From Beijerinckiaceae bacterium (GTDB lineage Bacteria; Pseudomonadota; Alphaproteobacteria; Rhizobiales; Beijerinckiaceae): DNA of 7,646 bases. The notes beneath the pieces are model-generated. The model was not told where the DNA came from, ran no database searches, and saw nothing but the letters and a program-made list of their open reading frames with translations. The position numbers and the translations under genes were made by a program. This document shows positions 1-5,601 of this stretch, piece after piece. The DNA lies in assembly GCA_947380915.1 (NCBI GenBank), contig CANCSY010000145.1, forward strand, positions 1 to 7,646, given 5' to 3'. The first letter of the stretch is position 1. The number at the start of each line of letters is the position of its first letter.

Positions 1-411
1 GAGGCGCGGCTGGCCGGGGCGCGGGGGGAGGTGCCGGTGGGGGCCGTGGTGGTGCGGGAGGGCGAAGTGATCGCCGCCGCCGGCAACCGGACCCTCGCCG
101 ACCGCGACCCCACGGCCCATGCCGAAGTGCTCGCCATCCGCGCCGCCTGCGCGGCGCTGGGCAGCGAGCGATTGGTGGGCTGCGACATCTATGTGACGCT
201 GGAGCCCTGCGCCATGTGCGCGGGCGCCATCTCCTTCGCCCGCCTGCGCCGGGTCTATTACGCGGCCCCCGACCCCAAAGGCGGCGCCCTCGACCACGGC
301 CCCCGCTTCTTCATGCAGCCCACCTGCCACCATGCCCCGGAGGTCTATGGCGGCCTGCGGGAGAGCGAGGCGGCGGAGCTGTTGCGGGGGTTTTTCAGGG
401 GGAAGAGGTAG
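1..411 (+). CDS. tadA: tRNA(adenosine(34)) deaminase TadA, 5' end cut off by the window
   Basis: TadA is a zinc enzyme that deaminates adenosine-34 to inosine in the anticodon of tRNA-Arg(ACG), letting one tRNA read several codons. It acts in the cytoplasm and is normally essential. The reading frame is open from base 1 and gives 136 residues; the first roughly 10-20 residues lie outside. The visible start fits the family (GEVPVGAVVV at window residues 9-18), so the GTG at 31 is an internal valine codon and not the start. The deaminase signature is complete: HAE at residues 40-42 (His zinc ligand, Glu proton shuttle) and PCAMC at 69-73 (two Cys zinc ligands). The rest (YYAAPDPKGGA, then a helical tail ending FFRGKR) is also typical. 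No convincing terminator follows; the Zur box of the next gene begins 29 bases after the stop. Identification is secure, although tadA paralogues acting on free bases share the motifs. Confidence 0.95.
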   Translation, partial: EARLAGARGEVPVGAVVVREGEVIAAAGNRTLADRDPTAHAEVLAIRAACAALGSERLVGCDIYVTLEPCAMCAGAISFARLRRVYYAAPDPKGGALDHGPRFFMQPTCHHAPEVYGGLRESEAAELLRGFFRGKR

Positions 412-440
412 GGTTTGGTCAAGGCTATTGACCTCCTGAC

Positions 441-458
441 GTAATATTATAACATTAC
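441..458 (+). promoter_or_regulatory. Zur box (zinc uptake regulator operator)
   Basis: The 18-base sequence GTAATATTATAACATTAC is an inverted repeat of two 9-base halves with one mismatched pair (GTAATATTA against GTAATGTTA). It has the GTTATA-core form known for Zur operators in proteobacteria. It is a sharp AT-rich island in GC-rich DNA, 30 bases before the start codon of a metal-binding protein gene. A -35-like TTGACC lies at 428-433, with a TAACAT at 450-455 (16-base spacing) as a possible -10, so a bound repressor would cover the promoter. The expected behaviour is repression when zinc is plentiful and release in zinc shortage. Fur and Mur boxes of alphaproteobacteria also have AT-rich palindromes but usually with TGCAAAT-type or different halves, so Zur is preferred. 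Confidence 0.82.
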
Positions 459-488
459 ACATCATCTTCCCCACTCAGGCCCCACCCC

Positions 489-1358
489 ATGTTCACCCGC
501 CGCCACCTCCTCGCCGCAGCCCTGCTGCTCCTCCCCCTCGCCCCCGCGCAGGCGCAGCAGGGGGGCAAGGTGGATGTGCTCGCCAGTTTCTCCGTCATCG
601 CCGATCTCGTGCGGCAAGTTGGGGGAGAGCGGGTGGAGGTGCGGTCCATCGTGGCGCTGAGTCAGGATCCCCATGATTTCGAGCCCTCCCCCAGCGATGT
701 GCGCCGGGTGATGAAGGCCCAGCTCATCGTCATCAACGGGCTGGGCTTCGAGCCCTGGGCGGATCGTTTCGTAAAGGTCGCCAATTACAAGGGCGAGCGT
801 CTGGTGGCGTCCAGAGGCGTGAAGGCCCTTTCGGTGCGCGGCGCCGTGGATCCCCATGCCTGGCAGGATGTGGAGAATGTGAAGCTCTATATCGAGAACA
901 TCCGCGACGCTCTCACCAAGGTGGACCCCGCCGGCGCCTCAGACTACGCCCGCAACGCCAGCGCCTATGGGCGTGAGCTCGACGCGCTGCACAGGCAAAT
1001 CAAGGCGGGCTTCGCCGCCATCCCGAAAGCCCAGCGCAAGGTCATCAGCTCCCACGATTCCTTCCACTATTTCGGGGACGCTTATGATGTGGTCTTTCTG
1101 GCGCCCCAGGGGATCAGCAGCAGCGCCGAGCCCAGCGCCCGGGATGTGGCTGGCATCATCCGGCAGATCCGCGCGGAGAAGATCAAGGCGATCTTCTTCG
1201 AGAACGCTCTGCCCCAGCAGCTCGCCCGTCAGATCGCGTCGGAGACCGGCGTCAGAATCGCGGGTAAGCTCTATGCGGATGTGCTGGGGGACGATGTGCG
1301 CAGCTATGCGCAGATGATGCGCCATAACTACCAGACGATCCTTGGGGCGCTGCAATAG
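489..1358 (+). CDS. znuA: Periplasmic zinc/manganese ABC transporter substrate-binding protein (ZnuA/TroA family)
   Basis: This protein would capture a divalent metal, probably zinc, in the periplasm and hand it to an ABC importer. The 289 residues start with a signal peptide (residues 1-22, RR pair at 4-5 followed by a Leu/Ala-rich core, AQA-type cleavage near 22/23); the RR is weakly Tat-like. The family metal ligands can be placed: His62 (DPHDFEPS), His123 (DPHAWQD), His189 (SSHDSFHYF) and an Asp near 264-269 (YADVLGDD). His at the third site is the zinc-type choice; manganese binders such as PsaA carry Glu there. The His-rich loop seen in many ZnuA proteins is missing, so an AztC-like or less selective binder is possible. 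The Zur box at 441-458 supports zinc. No good ribosome binding site is seen before ATG 489, but the signal peptide fixes the start. The ATPase and permease genes are not adjacent, which is unusual. The gene converges on the patatin gene with nine bases between. Confidence 0.85.
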   Translation: MFTRRHLLAAALLLLPLAPAQAQQGGKVDVLASFSVIADLVRQVGGERVEVRSIVALSQDPHDFEPSPSDVRRVMKAQLIVINGLGFEPWADRFVKVANYKGERLVASRGVKALSVRGAVDPHAWQDVENVKLYIENIRDALTKVDPAGASDYARNASAYGRELDALHRQIKAGFAAIPKAQRKVISSHDSFHYFGDAYDVVFLAPQGISSSAEPSARDVAGIIRQIRAEKIKAIFFENALPQQLARQIASETGVRIAGKLYADVLGDDVRSYAQMMRHNYQTILGALQ

Positions 1359-1367
1359 GGCGCGCGC

Positions 1368-2219
1368 TTACACCCGCTCCAGCTTCGCCGCCAGCGCCCG
1401 CTTCACCTCTTCGCGCAGAGGCTCCGCCGCCTCCAGAATCTTCACCGCGCGGAAGAAGTCGAGGGTGCGGAAGGTCTGGACCTTCGGAACCAGCAGAATA
1501 TCCGGCGCGTCTGTCTTCAGCATTTCGCTGGTGATGGCGCCTTGCAGGATTTGCGCGGCGCCGATCATGGCCTCGAAAGGTTTGGGGCTTGCAGCCTCAG
1601 CCCCCATCGGCCCCGCCGTCACATCGCAGGCGATGATGATCGAGGCGCGGCCGATCAGGGCGCGATAGGGCAGGGGATTGATGACGCCGCCATCCATCAG
1701 AAACATCCCGTCCGCAGACACGGGTTTCACCAGCCCCGCGATCGCCATGGAGCCCGCCACCGCAGGCGCCAGCGGGCCGCTCTCGAACAGGGCCTCGCGT
1801 CGGCCATGAAAATCCGTCGTCACGGCGGTGAAGGGTATCACCAGTTGCTCGAACCGGTCGGGCACCTGGGCCGGCCAGAGGAGGTCTAGCAGCTTCTCGC
1901 CATCGATCAGCACGGGATTGGCGCCCAGCCCCGTGAGCAGATCGGCGAACCGGCCAACCCGGGCCCGCAGCAGTTGCGACATGAACTGCGCCCGGTTGCG
2001 CAGCACGCCCAGCGTATGGGCGCGCAACTGCTTGCCCGTGAGCCCCGCCGCATAGGCGGCGCCGATCACCGCGCCGATAGAACTGCCCGCGATGGCGACC
2101 GGCTTCACGCCCAGTTCGTCCAGCGCCTCCAGCACCACGATATGGGCGAGGCCGCGCGCGCCGCCTGCGCCAAGGGCGAGGCCCACGCCTTCGGGTTGAA
2201 CGGTCAGGGAAGAGGTCAC
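1368..2219 (-). CDS. Patatin-like phospholipase family protein (RssA-like)
   Basis: This is a predicted serine acyl hydrolase of the bacterial patatin family, which cleaves acyl chains from phospholipids or other esters with a Ser-Asp dyad. The 283 residues show the oxyanion-hole glycine motif GAGGARG at 17-23, the nucleophile elbow GSSIG at 45-49 with Ser47, and the second catalytic residue Asp176 in MDGGVINPLP. No signal peptide is seen, so a cytoplasmic or membrane-surface location is likely. The order and spacing match the single-domain RssA/YchK type. The start is GTG at 2219; it overlaps the hydrolase stop as GTGA, and a GGAG lies just upstream inside the hydrolase gene, which points to translational coupling. 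The gene is the last of the minus-strand operon. The natural substrate is unknown, and many family members have only weak lipase activity. Confidence 0.88.
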   Translation of the reverse strand: MTSSLTVQPEGVGLALGAGGARGLAHIVVLEALDELGVKPVAIAGSSIGAVIGAAYAAGLTGKQLRAHTLGVLRNRAQFMSQLLRARVGRFADLLTGLGANPVLIDGEKLLDLLWPAQVPDRFEQLVIPFTAVTTDFHGRREALFESGPLAPAVAGSMAIAGLVKPVSADGMFLMDGGVINPLPYRALIGRASIIIACDVTAGPMGAEAASPKPFEAMIGAAQILQGAITSEMLKTDAPDILLVPKVQTFRTLDFFRAVKILEAAEPLREEVKRALAAKLERV

Positions 2220-3112
2220 AGAAACTCCATCAGGGCGCCCAGCGTCTCCTGCGGGTTTTCTTCGGCCAAAAAATGGCCGCTGTCGACCAGCACGCCCCGG
2301 GCCTGGGGCGCAAAGCTGCGGCGCCAGACATCCACGGGCGCCTCCTTGGCGCCGCGCGTGAGATAGAAGTCGCCTGTCGCGATGAGGGTGGGGCAGGCAA
2401 TCCTGCGGCCCGCCGCCAGATCGGCCTCATCCTGGGCCAGATCGATGGTGGCGCCGGCGCGGTAGTCCTCGCACATGGCGTGGGTGCGCGACGGATCGCC
2501 CCAGCTGGCGCGATACTGCCCCATGGCGCGGGCGTCGAAGCAGCTGAGGCTCTGCCCCTTCGCCCATTTCGTCATCAGCCCCTCGTAATAGAGGTCCGGC
2601 CCCTTGGCGATTTCCTCCTCCGGCGCAGGGTAGGGCTGGGCGAGGAAGCGCCAATGGGCGGCGGGGGTCACGCCGCTGCGGATATTCTCCCAGACGAAAA
2701 GCGTGGGGATGATGTCGAGCAGGGCCAGTTTCTCCACATGGCCGGGATGGTCCAGCGCCAGCCGATAGGCGGCCCGCGCGCCCCGGTCATGCCCGGCGAC
2801 CGCAAAGCGCACATGGCCCAGCTTGGCCATCACCGCGATCACATCCTCGCCCATCTTTCTCTTTGTATAGTCGTCGCCGCCGTCGCTGGAGGGCGCCGAG
2901 GACCAGCCATAGCCCCGCAGGTCCATGACGACCGTGGTGAAGCGCGTCGCCAGCGCGGGCGCAACCGCGTGCCACATCACATGGGTCTGGGGGAAGCCGT
3001 GCAGCAGAACCAGCGGCGGGCCTTCGCCGCCCACGCGCGCAAAAATCCGCCCGGCCTGCGTGTCGATCCAGTGGGACGCGAAGCCGGGGAAAAGATCGGT
3101 CATGGCTGTCAT
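2216..3112 (-). CDS. Alpha/beta hydrolase, haloacetate (fluoroacetate) dehalogenase-like
   Basis: The 298-residue protein has the alpha/beta hydrolase fold and closely resembles haloacetate dehalogenases, which use an Asp nucleophile to displace halide from haloacetates and so release glycolate. The visible pattern is HGFPQ (38-42, oxyanion region), DLRGYGWSS (64-72), GHDRGAR (107-113) with nucleophile Asp109 plus Arg110 and Arg113, LDIIPT (132-137) with acid Asp133, HW at 153-154, DYRAGATID (216-224) with Tyr217, and SGHF (278-281) with catalytic His280. As I recall the structure of the Rhodopseudomonas enzyme, these correspond to its nucleophile, carboxylate-binding arginines and halide-pocket His-Trp-Tyr. 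Length also matches (about 300). ATG 3112 is chosen because GGAGG sits 8 bases upstream (3121-3125); an ATG at 3103 is further away. No signal peptide is present. It lies 72 bases after the binding-protein gene and overlaps the patatin gene by 4 bases. An epoxide hydrolase-like or ester hydrolase role cannot be excluded. Confidence 0.87.
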   Translation of the reverse strand: MTAMTDLFPGFASHWIDTQAGRIFARVGGEGPPLVLLHGFPQTHVMWHAVAPALATRFTTVVMDLRGYGWSSAPSSDGGDDYTKRKMGEDVIAVMAKLGHVRFAVAGHDRGARAAYRLALDHPGHVEKLALLDIIPTLFVWENIRSGVTPAAHWRFLAQPYPAPEEEIAKGPDLYYEGLMTKWAKGQSLSCFDARAMGQYRASWGDPSRTHAMCEDYRAGATIDLAQDEADLAAGRRIACPTLIATGDFYLTRGAKEAPVDVWRRSFAPQARGVLVDSGHFLAEENPQETLGALMEFL

Positions 3113-3123
3113 GGGATGGGCCT

Positions 3124-3153
3124 CCGCTGCGGGTTCAAAGGAAGATGCAGCGG
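3124..3153 (-). repeat. Intercistronic hairpin touching the hydrolase ribosome binding site
   Basis: Arms CCGCTGC (3124-3130) and GCAGCGG (3147-3153) form a perfect 7-base inverted repeat with a 16-base loop in the 72-base gap between the binding-protein and hydrolase genes. In the minus-strand mRNA the second arm ends in GG, and these two bases are also the first two of the GGAGG ribosome binding site (3121-3125). No T-run follows, so it is not a standard terminator. Similar hairpins after binding-protein genes often protect the upstream message and lower downstream expression; that role here is an inference. Confidence 0.4.
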
Positions 3154-3184
3154 GGGCGCACTGACGGCAAGAGGCGCGATGGGC

Positions 3185-4402
3185 CTAGCCGCGCGCCTTG
3201 AATGCGGCGGGGGTCTTGATGCGCTGGTCGGGGGCGAGCGCATAGTCCCACTGCCGGGTCTGGGCGTTGGCCTTGAGCAGATGGCACTGGATATGGCCGT
3301 CGCTGGTGTCGCGCAGGGTAATCTTGTTGAAGCCCTGATAGTCCTTCAGGCCATCGAGTCCGGCCTTGATGAGCTCGCGGGCCTGTGCGGCCTTGGTGTC
3401 ACCATCGACGCCGCCCTTGCGCATGATGTCCGCCACCAGGAAAACGGCGTCATAGGCCAGCGTCGTATTGCAGACATTGGCGGGCTGGGGGAGTTTCGTC
3501 GTGGCCCCGGCGCTCTCGAGAAAGCGCTTCACATAGGCGTTGTATTTGGGATTGGCGGGATCGGGGTCATTGGTGGAGAAGCCGATGGTGTAGACATTCC
3601 CGCCAGCCGCCCCCACCGCATGGATGAAGCCCGCGCTCGTCCAGGCCTGCGAATTGAGCAGGATCGGCTTGTCGAATCCCTGCGCTTCCAGCTCCTTGAC
3701 CAGCGGCAGCGCGGTCGCCTCTCGCGCACCAATGAAGACCGCGTCGGGATTGGCCTCGCGGATCTTGAGCGCGTCGGGCGCGAAGTCCGTTGTGCGGGGC
3801 TGAGAGGCGACGGTGGCGACGATTTCGAGGCCGAAGTCCCTGGCCACGCTGGTGATGAACTCCATGCCGGCGGCGTCCTGCGCGTCGCCCGCGATGGCGA
3901 TCTTCTTCACTGAGGCATGCAGCTTCACGAATTCGGCCACCCCCTCGGGGATCGCCGTATCGTCAGTGGGCGCCATGCGCAGCGCATAGGGCTGCGCGGA
4001 ATTCCTTAATCTGGACGAGGTGAAGCACAGGGTGGGCAGCTTTATTTCCTTGGTGATGGGCTCCACTGCCTCCCAGCAGGCGGCTGTCGGCGGCCCCAGC
4101 ACGACCACGGCGCTCTGGCGCTCATGCTTGCGGAAGCACCCGACCGCCACCGGGACCAGCGACCGGTCGTCTTCCTGCAGCCATTCCAGCTTGCTGCCAT
4201 TGACCCCGCCTGCGGCGTTCACATCTTCGATCGCCAGTTTCAAGGCCGCGTTGTAGAGAACGCCATTGTCGGCGGCGGGCCCTGTCAGGGGCAGAATGGT
4301 CCCGATCTTGATGGATGGCTTCTCGGCGGCCAGGGCGAGGGGCGCGGGGCCGCTGACTGCGAAGGCCGCTGTGGTGACGAGAAGCTGACGACGATCAAAC
4401 AT
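3185..4402 (-). CDS. Leu/Ile/Val-type ABC transporter substrate-binding protein (periplasmic binding protein type 1)
   Basis: This is a secreted ligand-binding protein of the branched-chain amino acid/amide (HAAT) type, expected to deliver an organic acid, amino acid or amide to a LivHMGF-like importer. ATG 4402 is preferred over ATG 4423 because GGAG (4409-4412) sits 6 bases upstream and because the signal peptide then starts cleanly. It gives 405 residues. Residues 3-8 (DRRQLL) and the hydrophobic stretch after them are Tat-like, with cleavage near ALA-AE at 26. The mature start IKIGTILPLTGPAADNG (31-47) and IEDVNAAGGVNG (58-69) are family hallmarks. The two-lobe fold continues through KKIAIAGDAQDAAG (166-179) and ends with GFNKITLRDTSDGHIQCHLL. 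The ligand cannot be told from sequence. No permease or ATPase gene is nearby, so it must share a transporter or act with genes outside the window. It heads the minus-strand operon. Confidence 0.9.
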   Translation of the reverse strand: MFDRRQLLVTTAAFAVSGPAPLALAAEKPSIKIGTILPLTGPAADNGVLYNAALKLAIEDVNAAGGVNGSKLEWLQEDDRSLVPVAVGCFRKHERQSAVVVLGPPTAACWEAVEPITKEIKLPTLCFTSSRLRNSAQPYALRMAPTDDTAIPEGVAEFVKLHASVKKIAIAGDAQDAAGMEFITSVARDFGLEIVATVASQPRTTDFAPDALKIREANPDAVFIGAREATALPLVKELEAQGFDKPILLNSQAWTSAGFIHAVGAAGGNVYTIGFSTNDPDPANPKYNAYVKRFLESAGATTKLPQPANVCNTTLAYDAVFLVADIMRKGGVDGDTKAAQARELIKAGLDGLKDYQGFNKITLRDTSDGHIQCHLLKANAQTRQWDYALAPDQRIKTPAAFKARG

Positions 4403-4464
4403 GGACTGCTCCAGTGCCCCCACCCCTGGCGATCAGGCCCGGGGAATGTATCTGACAATGCGTC

Positions 4465-4516
4465 AAACGCCTTCGGCCAGAAGAGTGGTTCCCCATTGCT
4501 GGCTCGGCAGGCGTTT
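4465..4516 (-). repeat. Nested inverted repeat in the leader of the binding-protein operon
   Basis: The outer arms AAACGCCT (4465-4472) and AGGCGTTT (4509-4516) pair perfectly over 8 bases, and inside them GCCAG (4476-4480) pairs with CTGGC (4499-4503). The result is a stem, an internal loop, a second stem and an 18-base loop. It falls in the predicted untranslated leader of the minus-strand operon, 63 bases before ATG 4402. On the minus strand the distal arm runs into GACGC, so GCGT-TTG-ACGC would be a competing small hairpin. Only three T follow, so it is not a clear terminator. Function is unknown; no known riboswitch class was recognised. Confidence 0.4.
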
Positions 4517-4582
4517 CCACGCTCGCGCCGCTCGTGGCAACCCTTTCAGGCTGAATCAAGCGGACCCGCTACGCAAACATAG

Positions 4583-4611
4583 CTTTTACCAACATTTTGC
4601 ACAACGATCAA
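4583..4611 (-). promoter_or_regulatory. Candidate promoter for the binding-protein operon
   Basis: Read on the minus strand, TTGATC (4611-4606) and TAAAAG (4588-4583) are separated by exactly 17 bases, and each matches four of six consensus positions. A second overlapping pair, TTGTGC (4604-4599) and TATGTT (4581-4576), also has 17-base spacing. Both lie in the AT-rich patch about 180 bases before ATG 4402. Alphaproteobacterial promoters are loose, so this is only a candidate. Confidence 0.3.
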
Positions 4612-4706
4612 TAAGCTGATTTATGGGGCCTGCAATTCCTGCCGCGCCGCTTGTCAGATGCGTCGCAGCGCCTCATGGGTTACACTGCGAAGATGGAGGA
4701 ACGAGC

Positions 4707-5480
4707 ATGAACATGGCTGCCGGACATCTCGCGCAAACCGATCTTTCGCTGGAAGCCTCCACAGGTTTCGCGCGCGCCCGTCTCGGGCTCATCATTCCCT
4801 CATCCAACCGATTGTCCGAGCCTCATTTCCAACGGTTCCTGCCCGCAGATGTGGCGGTGCACACAACCCGTCTGCAAATGACCGGCGTTCATAACAAGCC
4901 GCTCGGCCCGCTGCTGGAGGATGTGTCCCGCGCGGCATCCGCCCTTGGGGACGCCCGCTGCGACGTGATCGTGTTTCATTGCACCGCCAATTCCATGGAA
5001 CATGGGCTGGAGGGCGAGCAGAAGATTCTCGCCGCGGTGCGGGAGGCCTCGGGCGCTGAGGCCCTCTCAACGGCCCAGGCCGTGGTGGAGGCCCTGCGCG
5101 CTTCGTCCATCACCAGCATGGTGCTGGTGTCCCCCTATTCGCAGTCCCACAACGACCATGAGAAGGCCTATCTGGAAGCCCTTGGCTTCAGCGTGGTCCA
5201 TGACGTGGCGCTGGGCGTGGCCTCGGGCGGCTATCCCCATGTCCCCCCCTCGAAATGGGTCGAGGTCACCCGCGCCAATCTGCGCGATGACGCCGACGGG
5301 ATCTTCCTGAGTTGCACCAACACGACCCAGATCGATGTGATCGAGCTTCTTGAGGCGGAACTGGGCAAGCCCGTGGTCAATTCCAATCAGGCGACCATCT
5401 GGGCCAGCCTCAAGCGGCTGGCGCCGAAGCTGGGCGCCATGGTCCCGTCTGCGGCGCTCGGCGCCTTGATGGGGCGCTGA
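4707..5480 (+). CDS. Maleate isomerase / Asp-Glu racemase superfamily protein
   Basis: The protein belongs to the two-domain family that includes maleate cis-trans isomerase, arylmalonate decarboxylase and Asp/Glu/hydantoin racemases, which work on small acids with one or two cysteines. ATG 4707 is chosen because GGAGGA (4695-4700) is 6 bases upstream; this gives 257 residues, the usual length for maleate isomerases. The first strand ARLGLIIPSSNRLSEPHF (24-41) carries the Ser-Ser-Asn carboxylate-binding motif of the maleate isomerase branch. Cys92 (VIVFHCTANS) and Cys203 (IFLSCTNTTQID) fall at the two family positions, one per half, so the pair needed for isomerase or racemase chemistry is present; arylmalonate decarboxylase has only the second. 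The motif PVVNSNQATIWASLKRL (222-238) is also typical. No signal peptide is seen. The gene diverges from the binding-protein operon and precedes the monooxygenase by 121 bases. Whether maleate is the true substrate is unknown. Confidence 0.85.
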   Translation: MNMAAGHLAQTDLSLEASTGFARARLGLIIPSSNRLSEPHFQRFLPADVAVHTTRLQMTGVHNKPLGPLLEDVSRAASALGDARCDVIVFHCTANSMEHGLEGEQKILAAVREASGAEALSTAQAVVEALRASSITSMVLVSPYSQSHNDHEKAYLEALGFSVVHDVALGVASGGYPHVPPSKWVEVTRANLRDDADGIFLSCTNTTQIDVIELLEAELGKPVVNSNQATIWASLKRLAPKLGAMVPSAALGALMGR

Positions 5481-5517
5481 CAGGGCGAAAAGCCGCAGCC
5501 CCGGAGCGGCCGGGCGC

Positions 5518-5563
5518 TTGCGAAGTGGCGGTTCTTGCGTAAAGTACGTCGCAAAGCTGGAAT
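5518..5563 (+). promoter_or_regulatory. Candidate promoter with operator-like dyad before the monooxygenase gene
   Basis: TTGCGT (5535-5540) and TGGAAT (5558-5563) have 17-base spacing and could be a promoter for the downstream gene. TTGCG (5535-5539) and CGCAA (5550-5554) form a dyad of 5-base arms 10 bases apart, overlapping the spacer. A further direct copy of CTTGCG lies at 5517-5522. Three copies of the same short word around a possible promoter suggest a regulator site, with the family unknown. GCCGC/GCGGC arms just upstream (about 5492-5510) have no T-run, so no terminator is claimed for the preceding gene. Confidence 0.35.
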
Positions 5564-5601
5564 GATGGCCGGGGAACGCGGCCCGAAGTCGAGGGAATGT
5601 C

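Larger units (their letters stand above)
4403..4706. promoter_or_regulatory. Divergent control region between the two catabolic-type transcription units
   Basis: This 304-base gap holds no credible gene; an open extension of the downstream frame back to ATG 4623 lacks a ribosome binding site. Its most distinct part is an AT-rich patch at about 4571-4625, where promoter-like elements exist on both strands (plus strand: TTGCAC 4597-4602 with TTTATG 4620-4625, 17-base spacing, weak). Small dyads that could bind a regulator are TGAC-N5-GTCA (4453-4465), ATCA-N6-TGAT (4607-4620) and GCAAA-N18-TTTGC (4573-4600). None matches an operator I can name. Ribosome binding sites flank the region: GGAG 4409-4412 (minus) and GGAGGA 4695-4700 (plus). 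Confidence 0.5.

Noticed and set aside
31..33. GTG 31 as the start of tadA
   Set aside because: The frame is open to base 1 and the residues before it (ending in GE) match the conserved GEVPVGA region of TadA, so the gene begins before the window.
2273..3913. A 546-codon open frame on the plus strand
   Set aside because: It runs opposite the hydrolase and the binding-protein gene, both with clear family motifs; the product is Gly/Arg/His-rich without recognisable domains. Long antisense frames are common in GC-rich DNA.
4403..4423. Seven-residue extension of the binding protein to ATG 4423
   Set aside because: GGAG at 4409-4412 and the signal peptide beginning MFDRRQLL both point to ATG 4402.
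4623..4706. N-terminal extension of the maleate-isomerase-like protein to ATG 4623
   Set aside because: No ribosome binding site precedes 4623, whereas GGAGGA stands 6 bases before ATG 4707, and the extra 28 residues are unlike the family.
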